From Psychromonas sp. MB-3u-54 (GTDB taxonomy: Bacteria > Pseudomonadota > Gammaproteobacteria > Enterobacterales > Psychromonadaceae), in the NCBI RefSeq assembly GCF_002836415.1, contig NZ_PJBP01000088.1:1-64000 (forward strand): 64,000 nt of DNA, given 5' to 3'. Each line of letters opens with the position of its first letter. The stretch's first letter is position 1. Made by a program: the position numbers and the translations under genes. Positions 10,528 through 20,665 of the stretch are shown one piece after another. The notes beneath the pieces were generated by a model that was not told the origin of the DNA, did not search any database, and saw only the letters and a list, made by a program, of their open reading frames with translations.

Positions 10528-10544
10528 TGTGGCACTGTGGAAAA

Positions 10545-11243
10545 TCACTTTATTAACGATTCTACAAAACGAGGTAGGTCTTCCGTTTTATAACAGGCAT
10601 CATGTTTATCAATATCACTTCGGTTAACTAAAATAGTACGCATTCCTAAAGCTTTTGCGGTAAAAATATTTGATATCTGGTCATCGTAAAAAGCAGCATC
10701 AGAGGCTTCAAAACCAAAGTGCTGGCAAATAGTATTAAATGCATGAGGATCAGGTTTCATTTTGTAATCAGTCAGCTCTACACTAAAAATACCATCAAAA
10801 CAGTCATATAAATCAATATGTTTTAAGACTCTTGTTGCATAAGGCAGTGGCGAGTTGGTAAACACATAACGTGATTTTTTAAGTGCATGTAATGCGTCTT
10901 TAAGCTTTGTTGCTTTTTCAACCTCATCTAAATTAACCTGATGAGAGAACTCAGAAAACTTATTAAGATCGACACTTGGATAATCTAATTGAATCCCTCT
11001 TATCGTACCACCATAACGTTGATAATAGCTGTCACACAGCACATGAGATTCTTCAATGGAAATAGCTAGTTCATTGCTAATAAAACTGCGCATTCTAGGG
11101 GCTATTTGCTCTAAAATGGCATTTTCAGGGGGATACAAGGTATTATCAAGGTCAAATAGATGGACATCACGCTCTAATAATGGGGTCAAAGGACTGCCTC
11201 TTTGTTTATCAGTAAATTGAGATACTATCACTATTTCTTTCAA
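10545..11243 (-). CDS. HAD-family pyrimidine 5'-nucleotidase-like hydrolase
   Basis: 232 residues, cytosolic. The HAD motif I is FDLDNTLYPP, with the nucleophile and acid aspartates. Motif II is in VFTNSP, the motif III lysine is in MKPDP, and motif IV is FYDDQISNI. LDNTLYPP followed by a helical cap fits the Pyr-5-nucleotidase (SDT1/Phm8-like) group of subfamily IA, which dephosphorylates UMP/CMP-type nucleotides; the substrate is inferred from family only. The first 25 or so residues before motif I are not part of the fold, so a later start is possible. The gene stands alone, convergent with mltF, between weak direct repeats. Confidence 0.8.
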   Translation of the reverse strand: MKEIVIVSQFTDKQRGSPLTPLLERDVHLFDLDNTLYPPENAILEQIAPRMRSFISNELAISIEESHVLCDSYYQRYGGTIRGIQLDYPSVDLNKFSEFSHQVNLDEVEKATKLKDALHALKKSRYVFTNSPLPYATRVLKHIDLYDCFDGIFSVELTDYKMKPDPHAFNTICQHFGFEASDAAFYDDQISNIFTAKALGMRTILVNRSDIDKHDACYKTEDLPRFVESLIK

Positions 11244-11299
11244 AAGCTCAATGTAGTGAAATAGTAGTTTTTGTCATTAGTTGAGGGCGTAATAGTAAT

Positions 11300-11410
11300 A
11301 TTTTCTATCTCGCTTTGCCCCTAAGCGCCATAGAAACCTAACTCGCAAAAACTCCAAAGCAATTTAGAATCTTACAAAACCATGACCAGATCTACTCAGC
11401 TACCACGCTC
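11300..11410. repeat. Decayed direct repeat flanking the HAD gene (copy 2)
   Basis: Matches the stretch 10447-10527 on the other side of the HAD gene, with several indels. The rest of the 323-bp gap 11244-11566 contains AT-rich DNA in which I see no further gene. Confidence 0.4.
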
Positions 11411-11566
11411 AAACCGATCTGAGTCACCCGTTTGAATTAGGCGTTTATCAGTCCTTAATAAAGCAGATATATTCATTGAATATCGACTGACAAACCTTGC
11501 ACACTAGAATTTATTTATGAACACTTATACAATGCAGTGAAACGTTAAATAAAGGATGAATTAGTT

Positions 11567-11737
11567 ATGTCTGAGAAAGTAATTCAATTCGAATTTGAAA
11601 AGCACAATAAAAACAGTATTCGCTATAAAGAAGTCCCCGAAAATGGGCTGCCGCCTATTTTAGGATCTATCTACGTTCAAAAATGGTTTGCCGGCGAGAG
11701 TAAAAATATTGAAGTAACGATTAAGACAAAAGACTAA
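11567..11737 (+). CDS. Small conserved-looking protein, 56 residues, function unknown
   Basis: ATG at 11567, preceded by aaaggatga at a suitable distance, opens a 56-codon frame ending TAA at 11735-11737. It starts MSEKVIQFEFEKH and contains GLPPILGSIYVQKWF. The composition is that of a normal small soluble protein (mixed charged and aromatic residues, no signal or membrane segment). Only 5 bp separate it from the deformylase-like gene, so the two are probably co-transcribed and coupled. I do not recognise a named family. The good ribosome-binding site, codon use and tight spacing argue that it is a real gene. Confidence 0.7.
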   Translation: MSEKVIQFEFEKHNKNSIRYKEVPENGLPPILGSIYVQKWFAGESKNIEVTIKTKD

Positions 11738-11742
11738 AGCTA

Positions 11743-12327
11743 ATGAATCAAGCTAAAAAAAACACCTATGCCATTGCTCAATTAGGCCATCCAGTACTGA
11801 GGCAAAGAGCGACCGAAGTTGAAAATGTGCTTACCGATGAATGCCAGCAGTTAATTGCTCAAATGATGTTGGCGGTATCAGAAGCCGGTGGTGTCGGTAT
11901 TGCTGCACCCCAAATTTATCATAGTGTGCGCATTTTCATTATCAGCTCTAAACCCAATGCCCGTTACCCATACGCGCCATTAATGGCACCAACAGCGATC
12001 ATTAACCCTGAAATATTGCATTATTCCAGTGAGAAAGTAAAAGGCTGGGAAGGTTGTTTAAGTGTGCCCGGTATACGCGGTTTAGTACCAAGATATAACC
12101 AGATTAGTGTCGGTTATGTTGACCGGCAAGGTAATCTGCAGCAACAAGAATTAACGGGTTTTATTGCCCGTATTTTTCAGCATGAATTAGATCATTTGAA
12201 CGGCTTAACTTTTATTGATCAGTTAGAATCGACGCAGGATTTAATCAGTGAAGTTGAATGGTATCAACAGTTCGCTTCTTCTTCATCAACAGAGGACACC
12301 GAGTTAAAGAAGGAAAATACAAAATAA
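11743..12327 (+). CDS. Peptide deformylase family protein
   Basis: 194 residues. All three deformylase motifs are present: GIAAPQ (motif 1, about 52-57), EGCLS (motif 2, metal ligand C105) and HELDH (motif 3, H147, E148, H151). The family removes the N-formyl group from nascent proteins using Fe2+ or Zn2+. The gene is not next to fmt, where the housekeeping def usually lies, so this is probably an accessory deformylase (inference). The C-terminus after residue 165 is a charged tail. It is preceded by the 56-residue gene, with 5 bp between. Confidence 0.88.
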   Translation: MNQAKKNTYAIAQLGHPVLRQRATEVENVLTDECQQLIAQMMLAVSEAGGVGIAAPQIYHSVRIFIISSKPNARYPYAPLMAPTAIINPEILHYSSEKVKGWEGCLSVPGIRGLVPRYNQISVGYVDRQGNLQQQELTGFIARIFQHELDHLNGLTFIDQLESTQDLISEVEWYQQFASSSSTEDTELKKENTK

Positions 12328-12339
12328 TAACCAGCTTCT

Positions 12340-12473
12340 GTTTTAGCCTTTACTCTGTGTAGCGCGTAGCGCCTCTGTGGTAGTTCCTTTAAAATTTTCA
12401 CAAAAAATGCACCACACACACTTGATCATCAAAATGAATGTTCGTATTTAAGTCCGAAGGCACTAGTCATAAA
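12340..12473. repeat. Dispersed repeat element, copy 1
   Basis: Contains ttttagcctttactctgtgt, ctctgtggtagt, aaaaaatgcaccac, aaaatgaatgttcgtattta, and ends aagtccgaaggcactagt. All these blocks recur in rearranged order and orientation at 48104-48460. It fills most of the 200-bp gap between the deformylase gene and tadA, which converge. It looks like a non-coding, hairpin-forming dispersed repeat (REP/MITE-like). Confidence 0.75.
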
Positions 12474-12527
12474 TCAAGCTATGTACTAAGAATGAAAGCA
12501 TTCAATTTTAGCTCGATAATTCATTTT

Positions 12528-13046
12528 TTAAACGGGCAGAGTAGAATCAATTAATTGTTTTTTTAACAGTTTTTTTTCTAAACGGCGGCGTTTAAAAAAG
12601 GCGCTTATTTTTGCTGCACTTTGCTCGGCCAAAACACCTGCAGTGACCTCCAGCTGATGATTTAATTGTTCACTCTGCACAAGGTTAAATACTGAGCCCG
12701 CAGCACCTGTTTTATAATCACCAGCACCATAAACAAGACGCTTAATGCGCGCATGCACTAATGCACCCGCGCACATCGCGCAGGGCTCTAAGCTGACGTA
12801 TAATGTACAGTCAATTAAACGGTAGTTTTGTGTTTTTTGACCCGCACTTTGTATTGCCATGATCTCCGCATGAGCACAGGCATTATGGTTGATAATGGAC
12901 AAATTCCAACCTTCCGCCACTATTTGATTGTCTTTAACAATAACCGCGCCAACGGGGATTTCACCTAATGACTCGGCTTTATCTGCTAAAGAAAGGGCGT
13001 AGGCCATCCATTTTTGATCATAGTATTGCTGCGTGTCATTCGACAT
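12528..13046 (-). CDS. tadA: tRNA-specific adenosine-34 deaminase
   Basis: 172 residues. It converts A34 of tRNA-Arg(ACG) to inosine. The cytidine-deaminase-fold zinc motifs are intact: HAE (H59, E61) and PCAMC (C89, C92). The C-terminal basic tail (KKRRRLEKKLLKK-like) fits RNA binding. The start ATG overlaps the pilD stop by one base (TAATG), so translation is probably coupled. The pairing with a prepilin peptidase gene has no obvious functional logic. Confidence 0.95.
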   Translation of the reverse strand: MSNDTQQYYDQKWMAYALSLADKAESLGEIPVGAVIVKDNQIVAEGWNLSIINHNACAHAEIMAIQSAGQKTQNYRLIDCTLYVSLEPCAMCAGALVHARIKRLVYGAGDYKTGAAGSVFNLVQSEQLNHQLEVTAGVLAEQSAAKISAFFKRRRLEKKLLKKQLIDSTLPV

Positions 13047-13918
13047 TATAAAACCAGTGAATAATAGATTTCAGTTAACCTGTCCCCGTAAACCAGAAAT
13101 AACCACCCCGCAACCGCAAGATAGGGACCAAAGGGCATTGGCCGGCTCTGTTTATCCTTGGAGGCTAATAAAATAACAATACCGATAATCGCCCCGGAAA
13201 AAGAGGACAGTAAAATAATAAGCGGTAATGCCTGCCAGCCGAACCAGGCTCCTAAAGCCGCTAACAGTTTAAAATCACCGTATCCCATTCCCTCTTTGCC
13301 GGTAACAATTTTAAATCCCCAATAGATAGACCAAAGCGTTAAATAACCAAAGATCGTGCCTAACACCGCACTGCTTATATCGGTAAAAGTGCCGGAAACA
13401 TTTATTAACAGACCTAACCACAATAACGGCAGCGTAAGGCTATCGGGTAATAACATGGTATCAAAATCAATAAAAGTCAGGCTTATTAATATCCAGGTAA
13501 AGACTAAAGCAAATAATAATGGCCAACCAAACGGCACCAGATAAGCAACAGCCAAGGACAATATCGCAGTTAATAATTCAATACTTGGATAACGTTTGCT
13601 GATTTTACAGCTGCAATGCTTGCAGCGGCCCTTTTGTAACAACCAGCTAATCACCGGGATATTTTCCGTTGGACCAATCAAATGCTGACAGTTTGGACAA
13701 CGCGAATGAGGTAAGACAAGATTAAACGCATCCGGCTCAATCTTGATATTGGCATCGGGAAAAGAATCCGCACATTCCGCTTTCCATTCCCGCTCCATCA
13801 TCACCGGCAAACGATAGATAACTACATTTAAAAATGAACCTATCAACAAGCCCAGAATAGTAACTACTCCATAAAGGTATGAAGGGCTATGCTCTAACAA
13901 GATGACAATATCATTCAT
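13046..13918 (-). CDS. pilD: Type IV prepilin peptidase / N-methyltransferase
   Basis: 290 residues, polytopic inner-membrane aspartyl protease (A24) that cleaves and N-methylates type IV pilins and type II secretion pseudopilins. The N-terminal zinc-type tetracysteine domain has C74, C77, C99 and C102. Catalytic aspartates lie in FIDFD (about 151-153) and GYGD (D215). Several hydrophobic helices follow. It lacks the usual pilB-pilC neighbours. The start ATG at 13918 overlaps, as ATGA, the stop of a 24-codon mini-ORF (13915-13989) that is a duplicated copy of its own first codons. Confidence 0.95.
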   Translation of the reverse strand: MNDIVILLEHSPSYLYGVVTILGLLIGSFLNVVIYRLPVMMEREWKAECADSFPDANIKIEPDAFNLVLPHSRCPNCQHLIGPTENIPVISWLLQKGRCKHCSCKISKRYPSIELLTAILSLAVAYLVPFGWPLLFALVFTWILISLTFIDFDTMLLPDSLTLPLLWLGLLINVSGTFTDISSAVLGTIFGYLTLWSIYWGFKIVTGKEGMGYGDFKLLAALGAWFGWQALPLIILLSSFSGAIIGIVILLASKDKQSRPMPFGPYLAVAGWLFLVYGDRLTEIYYSLVL

Positions 13919-13992
13919 AAAAATGAACCTATCAACAAGCCCTGAATAGTGACTCCATAATGCTCTAACAAGATAACAATATCATTCATAAA
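13831..13992. repeat. Direct tandem duplication of the pilD 5' end
   Basis: 13831-13919 (start of pilD) and 13920-13992 are direct repeats. They share aaaatgaacctatcaac at one end and gacaatatcattcat (with one change) at the other. The outer copy has lost about 18 bp from its middle. Confidence 0.9.
13915..13989 (-). other. 24-codon mini-ORF upstream of and overlapping the pilD start
   Basis: ATG at 13989 encodes MNDIVILLEH, identical to the first ten residues of PilD, then a shortened first helix ending GLLIGSFL. The TGA stop overlaps the pilD ATG by four bases (ATGA). It arises from the tandem duplication of the gene start. Whether it is translated is unknown; if so, it would act as a coupling leader ORF for pilD. 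Confidence 0.6.
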
Positions 13993-14013
13993 ACTGGCTA
14001 CTTTCCGTTACTG

Positions 14014-14448
14014 TTAATCTGCTGCTGGCGGGCATATTTCATCATCGCTAAAAAAGAAGGCGATTTCTTTTGCCGCAGAAGCGGGACTATCGGATCCATG
14101 CACCGCATTACAGCGGGTAGATTCAGCAAAATCGGCACGAATTGTACCGGTAGCCGCTTGGGTCGGATCGGTTTGACCAATCATTTCACGATATAAACTG
14201 ATCGCATTTTCAGCTTGTAAAACCTGCACGACCATTGGTCCGGAAGTCATAAAATCAATTAAGGGTTGGTAAAATACTCTGCCTTTATGCTCCGCATAAA
14301 AAGCCTCGGCTTGCTCACTGCTTAGGCGAACCATTTTTATTGCAACAGGCTGTAAGCCAGCCTTTTCAAAACGCTCTAAAATTGTACCAGTAAGGTGTTT
14401 ACCTACGGCGTCGGGTTTAATGATTGAAAGTGTTCTTTCTAATGGCAT
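14014..14448 (-). CDS. ndk: Nucleoside diphosphate kinase
   Basis: 144 residues, the standard length. It transfers the gamma phosphate from ATP to NDPs through a phosphohistidine. The active-site motif NAVHGSD carries H117, and the N-terminal [10 protein letters not shown] is typical. Transcribed alone on the minus strand. The ATG at 14448 lies 78 bp from the divergent EEP gene. Confidence 0.98.
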   Translation of the reverse strand: MPLERTLSIIKPDAVGKHLTGTILERFEKAGLQPVAIKMVRLSSEQAEAFYAEHKGRVFYQPLIDFMTSGPMVVQVLQAENAISLYREMIGQTDPTQAATGTIRADFAESTRCNAVHGSDSPASAAKEIAFFFSDDEICPPAAD

Positions 14449-14526
14449 AATGATGACTTAAATATTAATGAACAGAACGCCTAATATAACCGTATAATCC
14501 CTCGCCATCAATAAGAAGATGAATAG

Positions 14527-15426
14527 ATGAAACGCAATCTCACACTTCTATCAACAAAAATGATACTTGCTGTTTATTTACCAACCTTGATTATCCTGAT
14601 CGGACTATTGACGACTTTCCCCAAATCAGCTCAGCATTTAACCGTATCGGATAATAATGGACAGCTTTATTTACAAAGCTGTCCTGAACTTGCGGCAGTA
14701 AAACCGGTTTCCGGTTCAGCACAAAAACTCGAACTTCCCTTTACCCTGTTGAATTGGAATATCTTCAAACAACAAAATATAAACTGGCAAAAAGCGCTGC
14801 AAAAATGGAGTCAAAAATCTGACCTGCTTACCCTGCAGGAGATAAAATATTCTCCCGAATTTATAAATTTCAGCAGGATTAACAGCTTATTTTATTTTCA
14901 AAATAACGCTTTCCAATATCAGAATGTTGTCTATGGAGTGAATACTCTCAGTAAAGTTGCACCCAGTTATGTTTGCGGTACACGTTACGGTGAACCCTGG
15001 ACAATTATTCCAAAAACAGGATTAGCAACCATCTATCCGTTAGATAACCTTCCGGGTTCATTATTACTTATCAATATTCACGGGGTAAATTTTACTTTTA
15101 CGGCCGCCCCTCTTGTTGATCAGATACAACCTTACCTAACACTGATTAAATCTCATGCAGGACCCGTAATATTCAGTGGCGATTTTAATACCTGGTCTGC
15201 TCCGCGCTTAGAGCAGGTTGCACAAATATTACAACGGGCGGGTTTTCAGGAAGCATTAATGGAATATGATCAGCGTACTACTGTTTTTGGCAAGCCCTTA
15301 GATCATATTTATTATCGCGGGTTACGGGTGGTGGATAGCGCAAGCTGGGCAACTGAAACATCGGATCATAACCCTCAAATTGTCACTTTTACTCTCAAAC
15401 AGCCGGCAATAAAAATAAAAAGATAG
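14527..15426 (+). CDS. Endonuclease/exonuclease/phosphatase-family protein (YafD-like), membrane-anchored
   Basis: 299 residues. One hydrophobic segment at about 11-30 suggests an inner-membrane anchor or uncleaved signal. The EEP fold motifs follow in order: LNWNIFKQ (metal-binding Asn), LLTLQE (metal Glu), GDFNTW (Asp/Asn), LDHIYYRG and SDHNP (catalytic Asp-His). The family hydrolyses phosphodiester or phosphomonoester bonds; the substrate cannot be told from sequence. It resembles E. coli YafD in layout. No co-transcribed partner is evident; it converges on the response-regulator gene. Confidence 0.82.
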   Translation: MKRNLTLLSTKMILAVYLPTLIILIGLLTTFPKSAQHLTVSDNNGQLYLQSCPELAAVKPVSGSAQKLELPFTLLNWNIFKQQNINWQKALQKWSQKSDLLTLQEIKYSPEFINFSRINSLFYFQNNAFQYQNVVYGVNTLSKVAPSYVCGTRYGEPWTIIPKTGLATIYPLDNLPGSLLLINIHGVNFTFTAAPLVDQIQPYLTLIKSHAGPVIFSGDFNTWSAPRLEQVAQILQRAGFQEALMEYDQRTTVFGKPLDHIYYRGLRVVDSASWATETSDHNPQIVTFTLKQPAIKIKR

Positions 15427-15594
15427 ACCGAATCAAGAGGGTGAATGAAGAAGGAGTGCGTTACACCGAAACTAAAAAAGATCATCGTAACTGCAACACT
15501 TTTTGCTTATTTAACTTATTTAATCTAGGAGAAGGTATTGCTGACTCAAGTCAGCTGCCTCTTTCTATTCGTTTCTGCAAGATTAAAACGCTGG

Positions 15595-17754
15595 CTAGCC
15601 TTTATGGCTGCGCAACAAATCTTCCATATCCGATACAATCAGCGGTCTGCTAAAATAATAGCCCTGCATTTCTTCGCAATGATGCTGACGTAAAAATTCC
15701 AGTTGAGATACCTCTTCCACACCTTCGGCTATCACTGTTAGCCCCAGATTATGTGCCATCGAAATGATCGCCTGAGTAACCGCAGCATCGCTAGGTTCAG
15801 TGGTCACATAGGTAATAAAGGAGCGGTCAATCTTAAGCTTATCAATCGGGAAACGTTTCAGATAACTCAGGCTTGAATAGCCGGTGCCAAAGTCATCTAT
15901 CGCCAGATTAATACCTAAGTCTTTCAGTTTATGTAAGGTCTCGACAGCACCTTCAACATCGTCCATCAACATATTCTCAGTGATCTCGAGCTCCAGACAA
16001 TGGACTGGCAGGCCAGTCTCTAACAGCACTTTTGATACCAGTTTATCAAGGCTCTGTTTAGCGAACTGCTGCACTGATATATTCACTGCAATCTGAATCT
16101 CAGGCAAGCCGTCATCTCGCCATTCTTTTACCTGACGACATGCTTCTCTGAGCACCCACTCACCGATCGGCGAAATTAATCCGGTCTCCTCCGCAATCGG
16201 AATAAATTCAACAGGAGAAACCATTCCAAGTTCAGCACTATTCCAACGAAGCAGGGCTTCGGCACCGGTAATGCGCCCGGTCGGAATATCAACCTGCGGC
16301 TGGTAGTTGATCGAAAGCTCTTTATTATCAATAGCGTGCCGTAAAAAACTTTCCAGTTCCAGGCGACGTTTCGCCACAACATTCATGGAGTTAACGAATA
16401 GCTCATAGTCATTTTTGCCCGCACGCTTAACGTAATACATTGCGGCATCGGCATTTTTAAGCAGGTTATCAACATTTTCACCATGATTAGGGAAGATAGC
16501 TATACCAATACTGGGGGTGACAACAATATCATGACCAGAAAGGTTAATACTGTCCCCGATCGCATTAAGTACTCGTTTAGCTGCATATTCCGCATCTTTT
16601 ATTTTTCCGATCTCGGGCAGTAATACTGTAAATTCATCGCCGCCAAGACGGGAAATCAGATTATCATCTATTGCATGGTTAAAATTCGTACCGCAGATAC
16701 TGTCGCTGCCGCGAACAATATCGGTTAACCGTTTGGCCACTTCCTGTAAAAGCTGATCACCGATGCTGTGCCCAAGGGTATCGTTAATTCTTTTGAAGTT
16801 ATCCAAGTCCAGAAATAAAACGGCCCCAAGGTGACCATACTGTTGTGCCCGTTGCATGGCTAGCTCAACCCGTTTCCGAAAGGCATTACGATTAGCTAAT
16901 CCAGTAAGGCTATCAAAGTGAGCCAATTGAAGGATTTGGTCTTGCGCTTGTGTCAATTCAGTGACGTCAACCACGGTACCCGATAACACCTTTGCAGCAC
17001 CGTTTTCGTCATAGAACACTTCAGCCTGATGCTGTACATGCAGGCGACTGCCGTCAGCCTGATTAATACTATGATTCCAGCCCCCTCGCTGCTCTCCCTT
17101 AGCACTATCCCGCAGCCGATGAACCCAGACCATGAACTCTTTTCGTTCGCCAGGTGGCAGTCTGCTGATAAAACCGCGAAAGCTTGGTTTAGCAACCCCC
17201 CGACGAAACCACAGCATATGAAAAAGCTGTTCTGACCAGTAAATTTCATTATTCTGAAGATTCCACTCCCAATTGCCCAGACGAGCGATGCGTTGCGCAT
17301 TACCTAAGCGTGATTCACTTTTCTGCAATTCCTGTAATTGCTCGGTAGTGTCACTGGCCCTTACCATGTAGCGCAATCGGTGTGCCAGAATCTTCCAATT
17401 GAAGGGTTTAGTGACAAAATCAGTGGCACCTGCTTCATAAGCCTGACGTACCGAATCCAGATCGTCCTGTCCGGTCGCCATCAGTATCGGTACTAATTTA
17501 CCGCAGGGAAAACGGCGCAGCTGCCTGCAGACTTCAAAACCGTCTATGCCCGGCATTTCAACATCCAGCAGCACAATATCCGGCTGTACCGCCTCAAATA
17601 ATTCTAATGCAGCAAAGCCATCTTTTGCTTCTATAACAGCAAAGTTTTCTTTACTCAACGCCTGACGGGCCATAAGCCGGGCTGTGACATCATCATCAAC
17701 CACTAATACTCTGGTCAATTTAATGGCTCCACTGTTCATCTGAATTTTCTGCAT
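15595..17754 (-). CDS. Response regulator with GGDEF and EAL domains
   Basis: 719 residues. The N-terminal receiver (about 14-130) has the phosphoacceptor aspartate in VLLDVEMPG (D64) and the KPF lysine. A PAS-like domain follows (about 150-275). The GGDEF domain has an intact RLGGDEF. The EAL domain has intact [28 protein letters not shown] and QGYYFSRP. Both c-di-GMP synthesis and hydrolysis are therefore possible, gated by phosphorylation. The start overlaps the kinase gene by 35 bp, so it is the natural output of that kinase. It is the last gene of the seven-gene array. An alternative ATG lies five codons in. Confidence 0.95.
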   Translation of the reverse strand: MQKIQMNSGAIKLTRVLVVDDDVTARLMARQALSKENFAVIEAKDGFAALELFEAVQPDIVLLDVEMPGIDGFEVCRQLRRFPCGKLVPILMATGQDDLDSVRQAYEAGATDFVTKPFNWKILAHRLRYMVRASDTTEQLQELQKSESRLGNAQRIARLGNWEWNLQNNEIYWSEQLFHMLWFRRGVAKPSFRGFISRLPPGERKEFMVWVHRLRDSAKGEQRGGWNHSINQADGSRLHVQHQAEVFYDENGAAKVLSGTVVDVTELTQAQDQILQLAHFDSLTGLANRNAFRKRVELAMQRAQQYGHLGAVLFLDLDNFKRINDTLGHSIGDQLLQEVAKRLTDIVRGSDSICGTNFNHAIDDNLISRLGGDEFTVLLPEIGKIKDAEYAAKRVLNAIGDSINLSGHDIVVTPSIGIAIFPNHGENVDNLLKNADAAMYYVKRAGKNDYELFVNSMNVVAKRRLELESFLRHAIDNKELSINYQPQVDIPTGRITGAEALLRWNSAELGMVSPVEFIPIAEETGLISPIGEWVLREACRQVKEWRDDGLPEIQIAVNISVQQFAKQSLDKLVSKVLLETGLPVHCLELEITENMLMDDVEGAVETLHKLKDLGINLAIDDFGTGYSSLSYLKRFPIDKLKIDRSFITYVTTEPSDAAVTQAIISMAHNLGLTVIAEGVEEVSQLEFLRQHHCEEMQGYYFSRPLIVSDMEDLLRSHKG

Positions 17755-20665
17755 TATTGTTCTCTTTAATTTTAATTAATGCCTTCCTGACCCGTTGATA
17801 TTCTCCTTCGATACTTGTGCACAGCGATGCTGCCTGCTCGAGATCTTTATCCCGCACCCTTTTTTCCAGCGTTTTACACAATTCAGCCAGCTTATGAGCA
17901 CCCAGATTATAGCTACTGGATTTGAAGCTATGGGCTGCCTTGCGTAGCGCTTCAGGATCGGAGCTTGCAAGCCCCTGATTTAACTGTTCGATATCAACAG
18001 GAGACTTTTCCAGATAAGCCTCAATAATACGATTAAAGAAACCATCGTTATCATCCATCTCCTGAAGCTGCGCAATAGTTGCAAGCAACAGCGGCGCATC
18101 CGAAGGCTCAGCAGCTTCTGTAGCCGTCGTTTTATCAGCAACCATTTCAGACTCAACAGCCTTCGTCGCAGTCGCGTCCTTAATCATCATAGGTTCTGTC
18201 GCAGTCGCGTCCTTAACAACCACAGGCTCAACAACGGTAATAGAGCCTGAAGCATCCGGAAGCCAGCGCCGCAGCCGCATCACGATTTGCGCTTTATTGA
18301 ATGGCTTGGACAGATAATCATCCATACCTGCACTGATGCAGCGCTGGCGATCTTCGATCATAGCGTTTGCGGTAAGGGCAATGATCGGCAGACGCGGCGA
18401 TCCTTTTTCCAGCTCTTTCTGACGGATTAGAGCCGTTGCCCGATAACCGTCCATCACAGGCATCTGACAATCCATCAATACCAGATCATAGTGCTGTTCT
18501 TGTAATCGCTTCAGTGCTTCGACACCATTCCCGGCCACATCCAGCTCGACACCTACACCACTCAAAATCTGCACAGCGAATTCCTGATTAACCGGATGAT
18601 CTTCCACCAGTAGTATCTTACCCTGCAGTGCTATCGGTTGTTTCTCGATCGTGCTTACGGGCAAAGCACCATCACTCAAAGTCTGATCAGTAGGCTTTAA
18701 TTTAAGGTCAAACCAGAAAGTAGTTCCGTGACCTAACTCACTGCTAAAGCCGATACTTCCCCCCATCATTTCTATCAATTGTTTGGATATAGCAAGGCCT
18801 AACCCAGTACCGCCATAATTACGGGTGGTCGAACTATCAGCCTGAGAGAATGACTCAAAAATCCTATTCTGATTCTCAGGCGCAATACCTATGCCAGTAT
18901 CCTGCACTCGAATCTGCAATGATAACGCCGTCTCCGACTGTTCAAAAATAACCGCAGACACCAAAACTTCGCCTTGCTGAGTAAACTTAATCGCGTTGCT
19001 GATAAGATTAGTTAATATCTGGCGCAAGCGAATCCTATCGCCCAGCACCCAGGTATTCATTTCCTGGGGCAAATTGTAATTTAGCTGTAATCCTTTTTTC
19101 TTAGCCAGAGGGTCAAGCGAAGTAACCAAATGCTTAATCAACTCCTGCAATTGTAAGGGGTGGTTGTCAATCTGCAGTTTACCCGCCTCAATTTTAGAAA
19201 AATCCAGAATATCATTGATAATATCCAGCAATCCGAAGCCGGAGGATTTGATCATTTCCATAAAACGACGCTGTTCGCTGCTCAGTTCGGTTTCCAGCAC
19301 CAGCTCAGTCATACCCAGCACGCCGTTCATTGGGGTACGAATCTCATGACTCATGGTCGCCAGAAATTCACTTTTAGCCTGGCTGGCCTTTACCGCGATC
19401 TCTTTTTCATGCAGTGCCTGCTGGATACTCTTACGAATAGATGACTCCATAAAGACAAAAGACTCTGCCAGACGTCCCACTTCATCGCTATATTTCATCG
19501 CCAGACGGTTAATTTTTATGGTGTCGGGGTTTTGCTGACTGAAATCCTGGGTTGGTAATGCCTTAGCATAAGACGCCAGGGTGTTCAGCGGACGAGATAT
19601 ACGAAACACCATAAGCAGTGCGGCAGCTAAACCTAGCAGAGAAATCAGGGCAATAATAATACTCTGCCGCTTGATCAGGTTTTTACCCGGTGCTTTGATT
19701 TCGGCCTTCGGGACGACCACGCCCAGATACCAGTCGAATGCTTTAAAGTAGCTGGTGAAAACTTCGACCTCACGATCACCGGAAAAGGGATCGTGATAAC
19801 TGAGGGCGCTCTTATTTTTGCCATTTGCGGCAATAATATTATCCAGTACGCTGCTGTATCGCGGCAGAGACGGGTCCCTAAACTTATCTAAGCGATCTCC
19901 CGGAGGGGCAATAAGAATTTGTTTATCGCCATCAAAGAGAAAAGCATAGCCGGTTGTTGCTATCTGAATCTTAGTAAAAGTCTGGGTCAGGGTAGCAATA
20001 ATACTGTCCATCTTACGCTGGCTTTCCTGCTCAACATTATCAAAGTTGACAATCACAGCCAGGGTCCAGGGCCAGCCATTGACGGGCATAAACTGCCCCA
20101 TAAATTGACCCGGCGTTGTTCGCCCTGGTTTATGCCAGGAAAAAATCGCCGTATCGCCGCGCGGTCCCAGCTCATCGTTCCGCATGGCTTCATAAATCAA
20201 ACGCCCTTTAACATCCCGAATACCATTAATCGCCGCACCATCGAGCTCCGCTTGATTAGAAGCAAGAATAGTACCCTTGTGATCAAACAGAAAAATGTCA
20301 CCGTTAGGATAATCAATTTTAGATAGCCAGCGCTTTGCTCTTTGCTGCGTTTCCTCTTCGGGCAAACTGCCATCTCGACTCAGCTGCATAAATTCACGCA
20401 GCACAGAATTACTTATTTTGGCAGTCTGTACCATCTCTATTTTTAACTGTGTCAGCAGCTCAATTTTGTCACTGATCAGTTGATCATAACTACTGCGAAT
20501 ATTCAGTTCGGCCAGTTGCAGCACATTTTCAGCCGATGACTGCTCCGCCCGAAGCATAGCCTTACCGACATCACGTTGAGTAAAGTACAAAGTAGCCGTA
20601 GAGGTGATCACCAGCACCAACAGGATCAGCGCCATCACCTTAAATTTCAGCGAAGTAAAAATCAT
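17720..20665 (-). CDS. Hybrid sensor histidine kinase (Cache-HAMP-HisKA-HATPase-REC-Hpt)
   Basis: 981 residues. TM1 is at about 9-28, then a periplasmic Cache-type sensor to about 335, TM2 ([16 protein letters not shown]) and HAMP. The HisKA H-box is [11 protein letters not shown] (H about 438), and the HATPase has [15 protein letters not shown] and GTGLGL. The receiver carries [13 protein letters not shown] (D about 730). A linker with repeated KDATAT blocks leads to the Hpt domain AAHSFKSSS (H about 910). It is a complete phosphorelay ending in Hpt, with the response regulator overlapping downstream. The ATG overlaps the stop of the upstream binding-protein gene (ATGA), suggesting that the periplasmic binding protein is part of the same sensing unit, as in LuxP-LuxQ (inference). 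Confidence 0.95.
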   Translation of the reverse strand: MIFTSLKFKVMALILLVLVITSTATLYFTQRDVGKAMLRAEQSSAENVLQLAELNIRSSYDQLISDKIELLTQLKIEMVQTAKISNSVLREFMQLSRDGSLPEEETQQRAKRWLSKIDYPNGDIFLFDHKGTILASNQAELDGAAINGIRDVKGRLIYEAMRNDELGPRGDTAIFSWHKPGRTTPGQFMGQFMPVNGWPWTLAVIVNFDNVEQESQRKMDSIIATLTQTFTKIQIATTGYAFLFDGDKQILIAPPGDRLDKFRDPSLPRYSSVLDNIIAANGKNKSALSYHDPFSGDREVEVFTSYFKAFDWYLGVVVPKAEIKAPGKNLIKRQSIIIALISLLGLAAALLMVFRISRPLNTLASYAKALPTQDFSQQNPDTIKINRLAMKYSDEVGRLAESFVFMESSIRKSIQQALHEKEIAVKASQAKSEFLATMSHEIRTPMNGVLGMTELVLETELSSEQRRFMEMIKSSGFGLLDIINDILDFSKIEAGKLQIDNHPLQLQELIKHLVTSLDPLAKKKGLQLNYNLPQEMNTWVLGDRIRLRQILTNLISNAIKFTQQGEVLVSAVIFEQSETALSLQIRVQDTGIGIAPENQNRIFESFSQADSSTTRNYGGTGLGLAISKQLIEMMGGSIGFSSELGHGTTFWFDLKLKPTDQTLSDGALPVSTIEKQPIALQGKILLVEDHPVNQEFAVQILSGVGVELDVAGNGVEALKRLQEQHYDLVLMDCQMPVMDGYRATALIRQKELEKGSPRLPIIALTANAMIEDRQRCISAGMDDYLSKPFNKAQIVMRLRRWLPDASGSITVVEPVVVKDATATEPMMIKDATATKAVESEMVADKTTATEAAEPSDAPLLLATIAQLQEMDDNDGFFNRIIEAYLEKSPVDIEQLNQGLASSDPEALRKAAHSFKSSSYNLGAHKLAELCKTLEKRVRDKDLEQAASLCTSIEGEYQRVRKALIKIKENNNAENSDEQWSH

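Noticed and set aside
15441-15653. 70-codon frame after the EEP gene
   Set aside because: It overlaps the 3' end of the response-regulator gene, has poor composition and no family resemblance; the region is the convergent gap.
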